Shown here: piece after piece, positions 27,978 through 38,239 of the stretch
How the letters are laid out: the number at the start of each line of letters is the position of its first letter
Position numbering within the stretch: the first letter of the stretch is position 1
Assembly: GCF_017565425.1 (NCBI RefSeq)
Contig: NZ_JAGEMK010000005.1
Span: 62,001 to 126,000, forward strand
Source of the DNA: Actinotalea soli
Lineage (GTDB): Bacteria > Actinomycetota > Actinomycetes > Actinomycetales > Cellulomonadaceae
Length of the DNA: 64,000 nucleotides
Direction: 5' to 3'
Translations under genes and position numbers: made by a program
Notes under the pieces: generated by a model
Told to the model about the DNA's origin: nothing
Databases searched by the model: none
What the model saw: the letters and a program-made list of their open reading frames with translations, nothing else

Positions 27978-29619
27978 CGAGGACCGCCGCCACGGTCGCG
28001 GGCAGGGCCTCGGCCACGGCACCTGCGGTCACCGGCCCGCCCCCGCTCGCCCGCTCCGCAGCCCTGCCGTGGACGAGGGCCGCGGCAGCCGCGCACCGGG
28101 CGACCAGCGCGGGCTCGTCCACCAGGTCCGCGGCCCGCCCGGCGAGCAGCGCACCGAGGGTCCCGGCGAGGACGTCACCGGCTCCCGCTGTCGCGAGCCA
28201 GGCCGGGGCCTCGGCCTGGCTCAGGACCCCCGAGGCACCGACGACGACGGTGGTCGCGCCCTTGAGGAGCACCGTCGCCCCGGTGCGGCGATGGACCTCG
28301 GCGGCCCACCGGACCGGCTCGGCCTCGACCTGCTCCCTGGCGACTGCGACCCCGCGCGCCACCAGGAGGGCTGCGAGCTCGCCGGCGTGCGGGGTCAGCA
28401 CCACGAGCGGATCGAGCTGCTCGGGCAGCAGGGAGAGCCCTCCGGCGTCGACCACCACCGGGAGCCGCTGCACCAGGGCCTGGGCCAGGGCGACCCGGGC
28501 CCGCCCCGACTGCTCGTCCTCGGCGGACAGCCCGGGGCCCAGCACCCAGGCCTGGACGTGGACCTCGGCCGTCGAGGAGGCGACGACCTCAGGATGGGCC
28601 GCCACCACGGCCGTGGTCACTGCCTCGGGCCCCACGTGGCGCACCATCCCGCAGCCCGCGCCCTGGGCTCCGGCCACCGTGAGGACAGCGGCCCCCGGGT
28701 AGGCCGAGGTGCCGGCGACCACACCGACCACGCCGCGGCTGTACTTGTGGTCCGACCCCCGCGGCACGGGCCAGAGCCGGCGCACGTCCCCGACCTCGAG
28801 CCGCTGGACCGGACCACGGCTCACCTGGTCCGCGAGCACGGGCTCCAGGCCGAGGTCGACCACCTCGAGCCGACCGACCAGGGCGGTGGCCGGGGGCAGC
28901 AGCAACCCGGCCTTGACGGCCCCGAAGCACACGGTCCGGTCAGCCCGCAGCACGGGTCCCGGCAGACCGCCGTCCTCGACGCCGATGCCGCTCGGGACGT
29001 CGACCGCGATGACCCTGGGCCGGCCGGCGTCGGTGCCCGGGCCCTGGCCCTGCGGGTCGACGTCGCGGCAGAGCTCGTCGAGCCCCCCCACCAGCTCGGC
29101 GGCCGCACCCCGCAGCCCGCCCCGGCCCCCGATGCCGAGCAGGCCGTCCAGGACGACGTCGGCCGCGAAGGCCTGGGCCAGGGCCTCACCGGCCCAGGTG
29201 CGGTCGCCCGGGGCCCCGGGGTCCAGGGTCAGGAGCCGACCGCCGGCCGCGCGGACCGCGGCCAGCCCGGCCTCGTGGACCGAGGCCGAGGTCAGGACGG
29301 CCGTGACGCCCACCCCCCGGGCCGCGAGCAGGGCCAGGGCGTGCAGGGTGTCCCCGCCGTTGTTGCCCGGACCCACGAGACCGACCACGGTCGCGCCGAC
29401 CACGGTGCCGCTGCCGGTGCCGTCCTGCCCCCGGGGCCGCCCGGCTCTGAGGGGGCGGACGGGGCGCCTCGCCCGCAGGGTGCGCAGCTCCTGGACCGCG
29501 GCCAGGGCGAGGGCCGTCGCGGCGCGGTGCATCAGCCCTCCGGCGAAGCCGCGCTCGACGGCGAGCAGGGGGGCCTCGGCGGCGCGGACCTGGTCAGCGG
29601 TGAAGGCCTCGATCACCAC
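27967..29619 (-). CDS. nnr: Bifunctional NAD(P)H-hydrate epimerase / ADP-dependent dehydratase
   Basis: Repairs damaged NAD(P)HX. 550 residues: epimerase domain (~1-230; GLVGPGNNGGDTLHALALL, VIAVDVPSGI) and a ribokinase-like dehydratase domain (~270-550; HKYSRGVVGVVAG, VLTPHAGELAALL, LKGATTVV, ATAGAGDVLAGTLGALLAG). The insert after residue 45 (RPVRPLRAGRPRGQDGTGSG) is longer than usual. Two adjacent GTG codons at 29619 and 29616 could start it. Confidence 0.94.
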   Translation of the reverse strand: MVIEAFTADQVRAAEAPLLAVERGFAGGLMHRAATALALAAVQELRTLRARRPVRPLRAGRPRGQDGTGSGTVVGATVVGLVGPGNNGGDTLHALALLAARGVGVTAVLTSASVHEAGLAAVRAAGGRLLTLDPGAPGDRTWAGEALAQAFAADVVLDGLLGIGGRGGLRGAAAELVGGLDELCRDVDPQGQGPGTDAGRPRVIAVDVPSGIGVEDGGLPGPVLRADRTVCFGAVKAGLLLPPATALVGRLEVVDLGLEPVLADQVSRGPVQRLEVGDVRRLWPVPRGSDHKYSRGVVGVVAGTSAYPGAAVLTVAGAQGAGCGMVRHVGPEAVTTAVVAAHPEVVASSTAEVHVQAWVLGPGLSAEDEQSGRARVALAQALVQRLPVVVDAGGLSLLPEQLDPLVVLTPHAGELAALLVARGVAVAREQVEAEPVRWAAEVHRRTGATVLLKGATTVVVGASGVLSQAEAPAWLATAGAGDVLAGTLGALLAGRAADLVDEPALVARCAAAAALVHGRAAERASGGGPVTAGAVAEALPATVAAVLGGR

Positions 29620-29620
29620 C

Positions 29621-29700
29621 CCATCCTGCCCCGTCCCGCGCCGTCCTGCGCCGTGCTGGGCCGTGCTCGGCCGTCCGGGGCCGTGCTGGGCAGTCCTGGG
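29621..29700. repeat. 10-bp GC-rich minisatellite
   Basis: Eight consecutive degenerate copies of a 10-bp unit, consensus CCGTSCTGSG, in perfect 10-bp register between the divergent nnr and LLM-oxidoreductase starts. Best copies are CCGTGCTGGG at 29651 and 29681. Confidence 0.85.
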
Positions 29701-29744
29701 CGCCGCTGACCCCGTGCCGCCCTGCGGCGGGCAGCGCCGGCCGG

Positions 29745-29750
29745 TAGCGT
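29745..29750 (+). promoter_or_regulatory. -10 box of LLM oxidoreductase (leaderless)
   Basis: TAGCGT followed by GCGGGC and the ATG at 29757; no SD. The same TAGCGTGCGGG string precedes the alpha/beta hydrolase start near 43.8 kb. Confidence 0.5.
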
Positions 29751-29756
29751 GCGGGC

Positions 29757-30746
29757 ATGCGCTTCGGACTCTTCATCCCGCAGGGCTGGCGGATGGACCT
29801 CGTCGGCATCGACCCCGCCCAGCAGTGGGCCACCATGCACGGCCTCGCCGAGCACGCCGACGCCGGCACCGCGTGGGAGTCGATCTGGGTCTACGACCAC
29901 TTCCACACCGTGCCCGAGCCGACCCTCGAGGCCACCCACGAGGCGTGGACCCTCATGGCGGCCTTCGCGGCCTCGACCTCGCGGGTGCGCCTCGGCCAGA
30001 TGTGCACGTGCATGGCCTACCGCAACCCCGCCTACCTCGCCAAGGTCGCGGCGACCGTCGACCTGGTGAGCGGTGGGCGCACCGAGATGGGCATCGGCGC
30101 CGGCTGGTACGAGCACGAGTGGCTCGCCTACGGCTACGGCTTCCCGAGCGCGGGGGACCGACTCCGCGCCCTCGAGGAAGGCGTGGAGATCATGAAGCAG
30201 GCCTGGGAGAAGGGTGAGGCGACCCTGGACGGCCGGTACTACCAGGTGGACGGCGCCCGCGTGCACCCGCAGCCCCTTCAGCCGGGTGGGATCCCCTTCT
30301 GGATCGCGGGGGGCGGGGAGCGCAAGACCCTGCGGATCGCCGCGCAGTACGCCCGGTACACCAACTTCGACGGCACCCCCGAAGGATTCGCCCACAAGTC
30401 CTCGGTCCTCGAGGGCCACTGCCGCGACCTGGGTCGCGACATGGACGAGATCACGCGCTCGGCCAACTACAACGTCGTGATCGGCCGCGACCAGGCCGAG
30501 GTCGACGAGCGTCTGGCCTGGATCGGCGAGCACTACCGCCGTTCGGTCCCGGCCAAGGCCGACGAGACCCTCGAGCAGTTCCGCACGGGTCCGCTGGTCG
30601 GCACCCCGGAGCAGATCGTCGAGAAGCTCACCGAGCTGCGCGGCCTGGGCATGACCTACGCGATCACGTACTTCGCCGAGGCCGCCTACGACCGCTCGGG
30701 CATCGAGCTCTTCGAGCGCGAGGTGGTCCCGGCCCTGCAGGGCTGA
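29757..30746 (+). CDS. LLM-class F420-dependent oxidoreductase
   Basis: 329-residue luciferase-like TIM barrel: MRFGLFIPQG, YDHFHTVP, RLGQMCTCMAYRNPAYLAKVAATVD, LGIGAGWYEHEW-type GIGAGWYEHEW, and GTPEQIVEKLTELRGLG at the end. The family uses coenzyme F420 or FMN; Actinobacteria normally make F420. Substrate unknown. Last 10 nt before acpS are convergent. Confidence 0.88.
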   Translation: MRFGLFIPQGWRMDLVGIDPAQQWATMHGLAEHADAGTAWESIWVYDHFHTVPEPTLEATHEAWTLMAAFAASTSRVRLGQMCTCMAYRNPAYLAKVAATVDLVSGGRTEMGIGAGWYEHEWLAYGYGFPSAGDRLRALEEGVEIMKQAWEKGEATLDGRYYQVDGARVHPQPLQPGGIPFWIAGGGERKTLRIAAQYARYTNFDGTPEGFAHKSSVLEGHCRDLGRDMDEITRSANYNVVIGRDQAEVDERLAWIGEHYRRSVPAKADETLEQFRTGPLVGTPEQIVEKLTELRGLGMTYAITYFAEAAYDRSGIELFEREVVPALQG

Positions 30747-30756
30747 GGCCGACGGC

Positions 30757-31116
30757 TCAGGCGGGGTCCCGCTCAGCCACCACGACCGCCGAGGCGATCC
30801 CGGCGTCGTGGGACAGCGAGATGTGGAACCGGTCGATGCCGAGGTCCGCAGCACGTCGAGCGACCGTGCCACGGATCTCGACCACGGGCGGTCCGCCGAC
30901 CACCCGCAGCACGGTCGCGTCGTGCCAGCTCATGGTGCCGGGCGCCCCGAGGGCCTTGGCCATCGCCTCCTTCGCGGCGAACCGCGCCGCGAGGGAGGTC
31001 GGCGGGACGTCCCGCTCTGCCGGGGTGAAGAGCTTCTCGATCATCCGGGGCGCCCTGTCGAGGGTCGCGAGGAAGCGCGCGACGTCGACCACGTCGATGC
31101 CGACCCCGACGATCAC
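30757..31116 (-). CDS. acpS: Holo-[acyl-carrier-protein] synthase
   Basis: 119 residues. Transfers 4'-phosphopantetheine from CoA to ACP. Motifs [12 protein letters not shown] (Mg-binding Asp) and [15 protein letters not shown], with [19 protein letters not shown] at the end. GTG at 31116 lies 4 nt after the glmS stop, so the two are co-transcribed. Confidence 0.95.
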   Translation of the reverse strand: MIVGVGIDVVDVARFLATLDRAPRMIEKLFTPAERDVPPTSLAARFAAKEAMAKALGAPGTMSWHDATVLRVVGGPPVVEIRGTVARRAADLGIDRFHISLSHDAGIASAVVVAERDPA

Positions 31117-31120
31117 CGGC

Positions 31121-32986
31121 TCACTCGACCGTGACGGACTTCGCCAGGTTCCGCGGCTGGTCGACGTCGAGCCCCTTGGCCGTCGCGAGCTCGCAGGCGA
31201 AGATCTGCAGGGGCACCACCGAGACCAGCGGGGCGAGCAGCACCGGGGTCTGCGGGACGAAGAAGACCTCGTCCGCGAAGGGCAGCACGGCCTCGTCCCC
31301 CTCCTCGGCGATGACGAGGGTGCGGGCACCGCGGGCACGGATCTCCTGGATGTTGGAGATCACCTTGCTGTGCAGCGAGTGCCTACCCCGGGGGGAGGGC
31401 ACGACGACGAAGACCGGCTGGCCCTCCTCGATGAGCGCGATGGGCCCGTGCTTGAGCTCCCCCGCCGCGAACCCCTCGGCGTGGATGTAGGCGAGCTCCT
31501 TGAGCTTGAGTGCGCCCTCCATCGCCACCGGGAAGCCGACGTGACGACCGAGGAAGAGCACCGAGGTCGCCTCGGCCATCGAGCGGGCGGTCTCCCGGAC
31601 CTGCTCGGCTGCGTCGAGGACCTGCTGGATCTTCTCCGGGATGGCGCGCAGCGCGGCGAAGGACTCGGCGATCTCGTCGGGGAACTTGGTGCCGCGGAGC
31701 TGGGCGAGGTACAGGCCCAGCAGGTAGCTCGCGGTGATCTGCGCGAGGAACGCCTTGGTCGAGGCGACCGCGACCTCCGGCCCCGCGTGGGTGTACAGCA
31801 CCGCGTCGGACTCGCGCGGGATCGTCGACCCGTGGGTGTTCACGATCGCCAGGACGGTCGCCCCCTGCTCGCGCGCGTGCCGCACGGCCATGAGGGTGTC
31901 CATGGTCTCCCCGGACTGCGAGACCGCGACGACGAGGGTCTTGGCGTCGACGACCGGGTCCCGGTAGCGGAACTCGTGGGCGAGCTCGACCTCGACCGGG
32001 ATCCGGCACCAGTGCTCGATCGCGTACTTCGCGACCTGGCCCGCGTAGGCGGCCGTCCCGCAGGCGACCACGATGATCTTGTCGACCTGGCGCAGCACGG
32101 CCTCGTCGACGCGAAGGTCGTCCAGGACCAGGCGACCCTCGAGGTCCGTGCGCCCCAGGAGGGTGTCCGCGACCGCTTGGGGCTGGTCGTGGATCTCCTT
32201 GTCCATGAAGGAGGCGAAGCCACCCTTCTCGGCGGCGGCGGCATCCCAGTCGACCGTGAACCGACGAGGCTCGACCACGACGCCGTCGAAGCCGATCACG
32301 CTCACGCTGCCGGGCGTGAGGGTCACGACCTGGTCCTGGCCGAGCTCCATCGCCTCGCGGGTGTGGGCGATGAAGGCGGCGACGTCCGAACCGAGGAAGT
32401 TCTCCCCCTCCCCCAGGCCGACGACGAGGGGGGAGTCGTGCCGGGCCCCGACGACGGTGTCCGGCACGTCGGCGTGCACCGCCAGGAGGGTGAAGGTGCC
32501 CTCGAGCCGCTGGGCCACGGTGCGCAGCGACTCGGTGAGGTCGCCGGTGGCGCGGTACGCCGCGCCGACCAGGTGGGCGACCACCTCGGTGTCGGTCTCC
32601 GAGACCAGGACGACCCCAGCGCCCTCGAGCTCGGCGCGGAGCTGGACGAAGTTCTCGACGATCCCGTTGTGGATGACAGCGAGACGGCCGTCCTCCGACA
32701 GGTGCGGGTGGGCGTTGACGTCGTTCGGGGCACCGTGGGTGGCCCACCGGGTGTGACCGATCGAGGCGGTCCCCTCCGGCAGGGGCTCCGCCTCGAGGAG
32801 GGCTGTGAGGTTGGCCAGCTTGCCGGCCTTCTTGGCCGTCGCGAGGTCAGCACCTCCCAACGTGACGACCGCGACCCCCGCCGAGTCGTAGCCCCGGTAC
32901 TCGAGCCGGGCGAGCCCGCCCATGGCCACCTCGAGCGGACGTCCGCTCGGCTGCTGGGCACCGACGTACCCCACGATTCCGCACAT
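31121..32986 (-). CDS. glmS: Glutamine-fructose-6-phosphate aminotransferase
   Basis: Makes glucosamine-6-P, first step to UDP-GlcNAc. 621 residues: Cys-2 amidotransferase start [32 protein letters not shown], then two SIS sugar-isomerase domains ([35 protein letters not shown]) and the C-terminal [11 protein letters not shown] at 32986 fixed by the obligatory N-terminal Cys; TAGACT lies 7 nt upstream and no SD is present. Confidence 0.97.
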   Translation of the reverse strand: MCGIVGYVGAQQPSGRPLEVAMGGLARLEYRGYDSAGVAVVTLGGADLATAKKAGKLANLTALLEAEPLPEGTASIGHTRWATHGAPNDVNAHPHLSEDGRLAVIHNGIVENFVQLRAELEGAGVVLVSETDTEVVAHLVGAAYRATGDLTESLRTVAQRLEGTFTLLAVHADVPDTVVGARHDSPLVVGLGEGENFLGSDVAAFIAHTREAMELGQDQVVTLTPGSVSVIGFDGVVVEPRRFTVDWDAAAAEKGGFASFMDKEIHDQPQAVADTLLGRTDLEGRLVLDDLRVDEAVLRQVDKIIVVACGTAAYAGQVAKYAIEHWCRIPVEVELAHEFRYRDPVVDAKTLVVAVSQSGETMDTLMAVRHAREQGATVLAIVNTHGSTIPRESDAVLYTHAGPEVAVASTKAFLAQITASYLLGLYLAQLRGTKFPDEIAESFAALRAIPEKIQQVLDAAEQVRETARSMAEATSVLFLGRHVGFPVAMEGALKLKELAYIHAEGFAAGELKHGPIALIEEGQPVFVVVPSPRGRHSLHSKVISNIQEIRARGARTLVIAEEGDEAVLPFADEVFFVPQTPVLLAPLVSVVPLQIFACELATAKGLDVDQPRNLAKSVTVE

Positions 32987-32993
32987 GGGCGGG

Positions 32994-32999
32994 AGTCTA
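32994..32999 (-). promoter_or_regulatory. -10 box of glmS (leaderless)
   Basis: TAGACT on the minus strand, 7 nt before the glmS ATG; no SD. Confidence 0.45.
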
Positions 33000-33062
33000 G
33001 TGCGCCCCGGGGCAGGTCCGTGGCCAGCTGCGCCAGGTTCGCGGAGGGGGCGTCCCAGGCGG

Positions 33063-33068
33063 CAGACT
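33063..33068 (+). promoter_or_regulatory. -10 box of coaA (leaderless)
   Basis: CAGACT, 6 nt before the GTG at 33075, no SD; nearly the same hexamer as in the divergent glmS promoter. Confidence 0.35.
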
Positions 33069-33074
33069 GCTCGG

Positions 33075-34025
33075 GTGGCCCCAGACATCGCCCCGTCGAC
33101 CCCGTACGTGGACCTCGACCGTGCGGCCTGGAGCCGGCTGTCCTCCTCGACCCCGCTGCCCCTGACCGGGGCGGACGTCGCTCGCCTGCGCGGCCTCGGC
33201 GACCCGATCGACCTGGCCGAGGTCGACGCCGTCTACCGTCCCCTGTCGCGGCTGCTCAACCTGTACGCCAACGCCACGGGCGCCCTGCACACGGCCTCCT
33301 CGACCTTCCTCGGCGAGGCCGCGGCGCGGACCCCGTACGTCATCGGGGTCGCGGGGTCGGTCGCCGTGGGCAAGTCGACCACGGCCCGGGTGCTGCGCGA
33401 GCTGCTGGCTCGCTGGCCCGAGACCCCTCGGGTCGCCCTGATCACCACCGACGGGTTCCTGCACCCCAACGCCGAGCTGGTCCGCCGCGGGATCATGCAC
33501 CGCAAGGGGTTCCCCGAGTCCTACGACCGGAGGGGTCTGCTGCGCTTCCTCGCCGCGGTGAAGGCCGGGCGCTCTGAGGTCCGTGCCCCGGTCTACTCGC
33601 ACCTGACCTACGACATCGTGCCCGACGAGCAGGTCGTGATCCGCAGGCCCGACGTCCTGATCGTCGAGGGGCTCAACGTGCTCCAGCCCGCCCGTCCCAC
33701 CGCGGTCGGCGGCTCGAGCCTCGCGGTGAGCGACTTCTTCGACTTCTCGATCTACGTCGACGCCCGGACCTCTGACGCGCGCCAGTGGTACGTCGACCGG
33801 TTCCTCTCCCTGCGGGCGACGGCCTTCGCCCAGCCCGAGTCCTACTTCCACCGCTTCGCGGAGCTGGACGACCACCAGGCCATCGACCGAGCCGAGGAGA
33901 TCTGGGACTCGATCAACGCCCCCAACCTCGAGCAGAACATCCTGCCGACCCGGGGCCGCGCGACCCTGGTCCTGCGCAAGGGGGCCGACCACGCCGTCGA
34001 GCGGGTGCGGCTGCGCAAGCTCTAG
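33075..34025 (+). CDS. coaA: Type I pantothenate kinase
   Basis: First enzyme of CoA synthesis. 316 residues: [12 protein letters not shown] start, [12 protein letters not shown]-loop [60 protein letters not shown], and [14 protein letters not shown] at 33075 fits the family; upstream frame overlaps glmS. Divergent from glmS, and acpS in the glmS operon uses CoA as donor. Confidence 0.96.
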   Translation: MAPDIAPSTPYVDLDRAAWSRLSSSTPLPLTGADVARLRGLGDPIDLAEVDAVYRPLSRLLNLYANATGALHTASSTFLGEAAARTPYVIGVAGSVAVGKSTTARVLRELLARWPETPRVALITTDGFLHPNAELVRRGIMHRKGFPESYDRRGLLRFLAAVKAGRSEVRAPVYSHLTYDIVPDEQVVIRRPDVLIVEGLNVLQPARPTAVGGSSLAVSDFFDFSIYVDARTSDARQWYVDRFLSLRATAFAQPESYFHRFAELDDHQAIDRAEEIWDSINAPNLEQNILPTRGRATLVLRKGADHAVERVRLRKL

Positions 34026-34026
34026 G

Positions 34027-34090
34027 CCCGTCCGCGGGCCTGTCCGCCCCGGTGTGTCCGCGCCGGCCCGTCCGCGCGGACCCGTCCGCC
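34027..34090. repeat. 14-bp GC-rich minisatellite
   Basis: GTCCGC recurs at 34030, 34042, 34056, 34070 and 34084, five degenerate copies of a ~14-bp unit (CCCGTCCGCGCCGG-like) in the gap between convergent coaA and the DedA gene. Confidence 0.7.
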
Positions 34091-34110
34091 GCCCCCGTGA
34101 GACGGGCCCT

Positions 34111-34776
34111 CTAGACGCGGCTGGACTCGTGGAGCGGGCGCGGCGGCGTCCCGGGGACGGCGTCGGCCGCGGTGCGTGGCCCCCGGCCTCGCACCAGACG
34201 CCGCAGCAGCGCATCGAGCACCAGCCCGAGCAGCAGGCCACCCAGCACGCCGACCACCACCGCAAGCACCGGGTGGTCCGCGAACCAGACCCCTGCGCCC
34301 ACGCCCAGCAGCACCGAGTACACCGACCACGAGATCCCCGCGAGGGCGGCCAGCCCCGTGAACCGCCGCCGCGGGTAGCCGACCGAGCCGGCGGTCAGGT
34401 TGACCGCCACCCGGCCCACCGGGACGTACCGGGCCGCGAGGATGAACGCGGCACCTCGGTGCGCCAGGGCGCGCTCGGCCCGGTCGACCATGCGCTGGGC
34501 GCGGGGCGAGGCGAGCAGCCGCATGCGTCGCACCGGGATGTGCCTGCCGATCGAGAACGCCAGCAGGTCCCCGGAGAAGGCCCCGGCCGCCGCGACGGCA
34601 GCGACGAGCCAGAGCGCGGGCTCCCCCGTGCTGACCGCGAGCGCCGCGAGGGCGATCACCGCCGACTCGCTCGGGACGGGCGGGAAGATCCCGTCGACGA
34701 CGGTGAGGAGGTAGAGCACGACGAGGGCCCAGGGCGCCCCGGCCAGGGCCACGAGCCAGTCCTCGAGCACGGTCAC
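34111..34776 (-). CDS. DedA-family membrane protein
   Basis: 221 residues, multi-helix inner-membrane protein (SNARE-associated/VTT fold). Hydrophobic segments at ~14-30, ~35-65, ~125-160; signature FPPVPSESAVIALAALA, GDLLAFSIGRHI and ARYVPVGRVAVNLTAGSVGY. Family members are proposed undecaprenyl-phosphate or PE flippases. GTG at 34776 (GGGAGG just upstream) is preferred to GTG/ATG codons further upstream. Confidence 0.88.
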   Translation of the reverse strand: MTVLEDWLVALAGAPWALVVLYLLTVVDGIFPPVPSESAVIALAALAVSTGEPALWLVAAVAAAGAFSGDLLAFSIGRHIPVRRMRLLASPRAQRMVDRAERALAHRGAAFILAARYVPVGRVAVNLTAGSVGYPRRRFTGLAALAGISWSVYSVLLGVGAGVWFADHPVLAVVVGVLGGLLLGLVLDALLRRLVRGRGPRTAADAVPGTPPRPLHESSRV

Positions 34777-34899
34777 GCACCTCCCGGGTGTCGACGCCTG
34801 GCCATGCTGGCAGGCCCAGATGTCCACGCTAGGACCAGAAGGTGACAGTTCGGTATGGGTTATCCCCCCGAGTCGACCCTGAGTCCGGGCCCGCCGACC

Positions 34900-35532
34900 T
34901 CAGGCGAGCGGGAAGCCGAGCTCCTGGGCGGCGCGCTCAGGGGTCGGGTCGGCCCAGCGCAGCGCATGGTCCGGCCCGGTCAGGGAGCGCATCTCGGCCT
35001 GGTCGACGTAGAGCCGGCCGCCGAGGTGGTCGGTCTCGTGCTGCACGATCCGCGCGGGCCACCCGTGCACCAGCTCGTCCAGGGGGTGGCCGTGCTCGTC
35101 GCTGCCGGTCAGGTGGACCGTGCGCCAGCGCGAGGTCACGGCCTGCCACCCGTGCACGCTCAGGCAGCCCTCGTAGAAGGCGACCCTCTCGGTGCCGTGC
35201 GGGGTGTAGGCCGGGTTGACCAGCACACGGAACGGCAGCGGCTCGCGCTCCCGGGCCCGGGCGTGCTCGTCGTCGACCGGCCAGCCGTCCTCGAGCACGG
35301 CGACGGCGAGGCTCAGCCCCACCTGCGGGGCGGCGAGGCCGACGCCGGGCGCCTCGCGCATCGTGCGCCGCATGGCGGCGAGGAGGAAGGACAGCCGCGC
35401 GTCGTCGAGCTGGCCGTCGTACCGGGCGGCCGGACGCCGCAGGACGGGATCCCCCGCCTGGACGATCGGGAGCGGACCGTCGACCTCGAGCAGGGCGTCC
35501 ACCTGGTCCAGCAGGGCGCGGTGCGCGCTCAC
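34900..35532 (-). CDS. def: Peptide deformylase
   Basis: Removes the N-formyl group of nascent proteins. 210 residues; all three metal/substrate motifs are intact: [16 protein letters not shown] and [12 protein letters not shown] at 35532 overlaps the glmM stop (GTGA), so it is coupled to glmM. A second deformylase elsewhere is likely but cannot be seen. Confidence 0.95.
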   Translation of the reverse strand: MSAHRALLDQVDALLEVDGPLPIVQAGDPVLRRPAARYDGQLDDARLSFLLAAMRRTMREAPGVGLAAPQVGLSLAVAVLEDGWPVDDEHARAREREPLPFRVLVNPAYTPHGTERVAFYEGCLSVHGWQAVTSRWRTVHLTGSDEHGHPLDELVHGWPARIVQHETDHLGGRLYVDQAEMRSLTGPDHALRWADPTPERAAQELGFPLA

Positions 35533-36878
35533 AGGGCGAGGCGGGCCTGGACGACCTCGGCGAGCCGCCCGGCCATGCGGTCGGCGACCTCCTGCTCGGC
35601 GGCCTCGACCATGACCCGCACGACCGGCTCGGTGCCCGACGGGCGGAGCAGCACACGCCCCTCGCGGCCGAGCTCGGCCTCGGCGGCGGCAACAGCCGCG
35701 AGGACCCCCTCGTCCGCGCCGGCACGCGTCCGGTCCACCCCGGAGACGTTCACGAGCACCTGGGGCAGGCGCGGCACCTGGGCGGCGAGGTCGGCGAGGG
35801 AACGTCCCGTCGCAGCCACCCGAGAGGCGAGCTGCAGGGCCGTGAGGGTCCCGTCACCCGTGGTCGAGTGACGCGCGAGGATGAGGTGACCGGACTGCTC
35901 GCCGCCCAGGGTGAAGCCTCCCGAGCGCATCTCCTCGAGCACGTACCGGTCCCCGACCCCGGTCTGCACGGTCCGCACCCCCGCGTCCGCCATCGCGAGC
36001 TGGAGGCCCAGGTTGCTCATCACCGTGGTCACCAGCGTGTCGTGGGCGAGCTCTCCCCGCTCACGCAGCGCGACCGCGAGGATGCCCATGATCTGGTCGC
36101 CGTCGACGAGGTGGCCCTCCCCGTCGACCGCGAGGCAGCGGTCTGCGTCCCCGTCCAGCGCGACACCGAGGTGGGCCTGGGCGGCGACCACCGCCGCCTG
36201 GAGCTGCTCGGGGTGGGTCGAGCCGCACTTCTCGTTGATGTTGCGCCCGTCGGGCGAGGCGTTGATCACCACGACGTCCGCACCGGCGGCGCGCAGGGCC
36301 GCCGGGGCGACCTCGCTCGCGGCACCGTTGGCGGCGTCGATGACGATCCGCAGCGCGTCGAGGCCGGCCGGGATCGTCGAGACGAGGTGCTCGACGTACT
36401 GCTCGCCCGCCGCGCCCACGTCCTGGGTGATGCGGCCGACGGCGGCCCCCGTCGGCCGCTCCCAGGGCTCGCGCATGCGGGCCTCGATCGCGTCCTCGAC
36501 GTCGTCGGGGAGCTTGTGGCCACCTCGGGCGAAGAACTTGATGCCGTTGTCGGGCATGGGGTTGTGCGAGGCCGAGAGCATGACGCCCAGGTCGACCTCG
36601 CGCGTGCCGGTCAGGTGGGCGACCCCTGGGGTCGGGATGACCCCCAGGTTGACCACGTCGACCCCGGCGCTCGCCAGCCCTGCCGCCACGGCGGCCGACA
36701 GGAACTCCCCCGAGGCGCGGGGGTCACGGCCGATCACCGCTCGCGGCCGGTGCCCCGCGAAGGCCCCCGAGGCTGCCAGCACGTGAGCAGCCGCGACCGA
36801 GAGGTCGAGCGCGAGCTCGGCCGTCACGTCGCGGTTCGCGACCCCGCGCACCCCGTCGGTTCCGAACAACCGCCCCAT
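35529..36878 (-). CDS. glmM: Phosphoglucosamine mutase
   Basis: Converts glucosamine-6-P (product of GlmS, also in this window) to glucosamine-1-P. 449 residues from [15 protein letters not shown]; phosphoserine loop [16 protein letters not shown], metal loop [21 protein letters not shown] and [18 protein letters not shown] at 36878 with GAGG upstream. Confidence 0.97.
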   Translation of the reverse strand: MGRLFGTDGVRGVANRDVTAELALDLSVAAAHVLAASGAFAGHRPRAVIGRDPRASGEFLSAAVAAGLASAGVDVVNLGVIPTPGVAHLTGTREVDLGVMLSASHNPMPDNGIKFFARGGHKLPDDVEDAIEARMREPWERPTGAAVGRITQDVGAAGEQYVEHLVSTIPAGLDALRIVIDAANGAASEVAPAALRAAGADVVVINASPDGRNINEKCGSTHPEQLQAAVVAAQAHLGVALDGDADRCLAVDGEGHLVDGDQIMGILAVALRERGELAHDTLVTTVMSNLGLQLAMADAGVRTVQTGVGDRYVLEEMRSGGFTLGGEQSGHLILARHSTTGDGTLTALQLASRVAATGRSLADLAAQVPRLPQVLVNVSGVDRTRAGADEGVLAAVAAAEAELGREGRVLLRPSGTEPVVRVMVEAAEQEVADRMAGRLAEVVQARLAL

Positions 36879-36940
36879 CGCCAACCTCCTCGTCGTGCCC
36901 GGCCCTACACCTGCACCGCCCCCTGGCGGGCGCACAGATG

Positions 36941-36975
36941 CCGACGGCCCCGATGGTGTCCATCGGGGCCGTCGG
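36941..36975 (-). terminator. Terminator of rplM-rpsI
   Basis: Perfect 16-bp stem (36941-36956 with 36960-36975, CCGACGGCCCCGATGG), 3-nt loop, 9 nt after the rpsI stop. Confidence 0.85.
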
Positions 36976-36984
36976 CGCGCTGGA

Positions 36985-37473
36985 TCAGCGCTTGGAGTAC
37001 TGGGGCGCCTTGCGCGCCTTCTTGAGCCCGGCCTTCTTGCGCTCGACGACCCGGGGGTCGCGGGTCAGGAAGCCGGCCTTCTTGAGCGCCGGGCGGTTGT
37101 GCTCGGCGTCGATCTCGTTGAGGGCCCGGGCGATGCCGAGACGCAGCGCGCCGGCCTGGCCGGAGGCGCCGCCGCCGTGGATCCGGGCGATGACGTCGAA
37201 GCGTCCCTCGACGTCGACCAGCTTGAGCGGGTCGTTGACGAGCTGCTGGTGGACCTTGTTCGGGAAGTAGTCCTCGAGCGTGCGCCCGTTGACCTTCCAC
37301 TGCCCGGTGCCCGGGATCAGACGGACCCGGGCCACGGCCTCCTTGCGGCGGCCGAGGGCCTGGGCCGGAGCGGTCAGGCTCTGGCCCTGCCCCGTGGGGG
37401 CACTGGTCTCGGAGGTGTAACTGGAGGGCGTGTCGTCGCCCTCAACGTCGATGTCGACGGTGGTCTCGGCCAC
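36985..37473 (-). CDS. rpsI: 30S ribosomal protein S9
   Basis: 162 residues. Core starts at ~40 ([19 protein letters not shown]) and ends with the invariant SKR that reaches the P-site tRNA. The first ~38 residues are an acidic/Ser/Thr extension, as in other actinobacterial S9. GTG at 37473. Confidence 0.97.
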   Translation of the reverse strand: MAETTVDIDVEGDDTPSSYTSETSAPTGQGQSLTAPAQALGRRKEAVARVRLIPGTGQWKVNGRTLEDYFPNKVHQQLVNDPLKLVDVEGRFDVIARIHGGGASGQAGALRLGIARALNEIDAEHNRPALKKAGFLTRDPRVVERKKAGLKKARKAPQYSKR

Positions 37474-37520
37474 TGGTGGTGTCCTCGCGTCCTGTATGGA
37501 TGGTGGCAGCGGGCCGGGGC

Positions 37521-37964
37521 CTACTGCGCGACCTGGGTGATCTCGAAGGGCTTCGGCTGCTGAGCCGAGTGCGGGTGCTCGCTCCCGGCGTAGACCTTGA
37601 GCTTGCCCATCTGCGTGCGGGCGAGCGAGGTCTTGGGGAGCATGCCGCGCACGGCCTTCTCGACGGCCCGGTCGGGCTTGGAGGCGAGCAGCTCGCTGTA
37701 GGGGATGGCACGCAGACCACCCGGGTAGCCCGAGTGGCGGTAGGCGAGCTTCTGCTCGCGCTTGTTGCCGGTCAGGGCGACCTTGTCGGCGTTGATGACG
37801 ATGACGAAGTCACCGGCGTCGACGTGCGGGGCGAAGGTCGCCTTGTGCTTGCCGCGCAGGAGGACAGCGACCTGCGAGGCCAGGCGACCCAGGACGACGT
37901 CGGTCGCGTCGATGACGTGCCAGGTCCGCTCGACGTCGCCGGGCTTCGGGGTGTACGTGCGCAC
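37521..37964 (-). CDS. rplM: 50S ribosomal protein L13
   Basis: 147 residues from [41 protein letters not shown] and [20 protein letters not shown] are typical. GTG at 37964 fits the family N-terminus; GAAGG lies upstream. First gene of rplM-rpsI, with a ~160-nt leader. Confidence 0.97.
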   Translation of the reverse strand: MRTYTPKPGDVERTWHVIDATDVVLGRLASQVAVLLRGKHKATFAPHVDAGDFVIVINADKVALTGNKREQKLAYRHSGYPGGLRAIPYSELLASKPDRAVEKAVRGMLPKTSLARTQMGKLKVYAGSEHPHSAQQPKPFEITQVAQ

Positions 37965-38134
37965 GGTCGTAGCCTTCGTTTCGTGTAGCTGATGAGTGGC
38001 ATCAGGCCTCGGGGCACGCCGTGCGGAGCACGCGCAGGTCCCCTCGTCTCCCGATGAGGTCGTCCGTCGTCGTCCTCCGCGGATCTCGGCGAGTGGGAGC
38101 GCACGAGAGATGCTGGGACGCACAACGACACGCC

Positions 38135-38164
38135 AGAGTACCCGCCCAGGGGCCAGGGGGTCAA
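38135..38164 (-). promoter_or_regulatory. Promoter of rplM-rpsI
   Basis: TTGACC (38159-38164), 18-nt spacer, TACTCT (38135-38140) on the minus strand. Predicted leader of ~160 nt to the rplM GTG, long enough for autogenous L13 control; no structured element was identified. The remainder of 37965-38239 shows nothing else. Confidence 0.7.
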
Positions 38165-38239
38165 AAGCGCCCGCGGCGCCCGGCCGGAGGACGAGGGTCG
38201 CTCACCGTCCGCACCCCCTCGGGCCTCTGGTCCGGGCGC

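Noticed and set aside
26165-28702. An 845-codon + strand frame across alr and the P-loop kinase
   Set aside because: Antisense shadow of well-supported genes with no recognisable motif.
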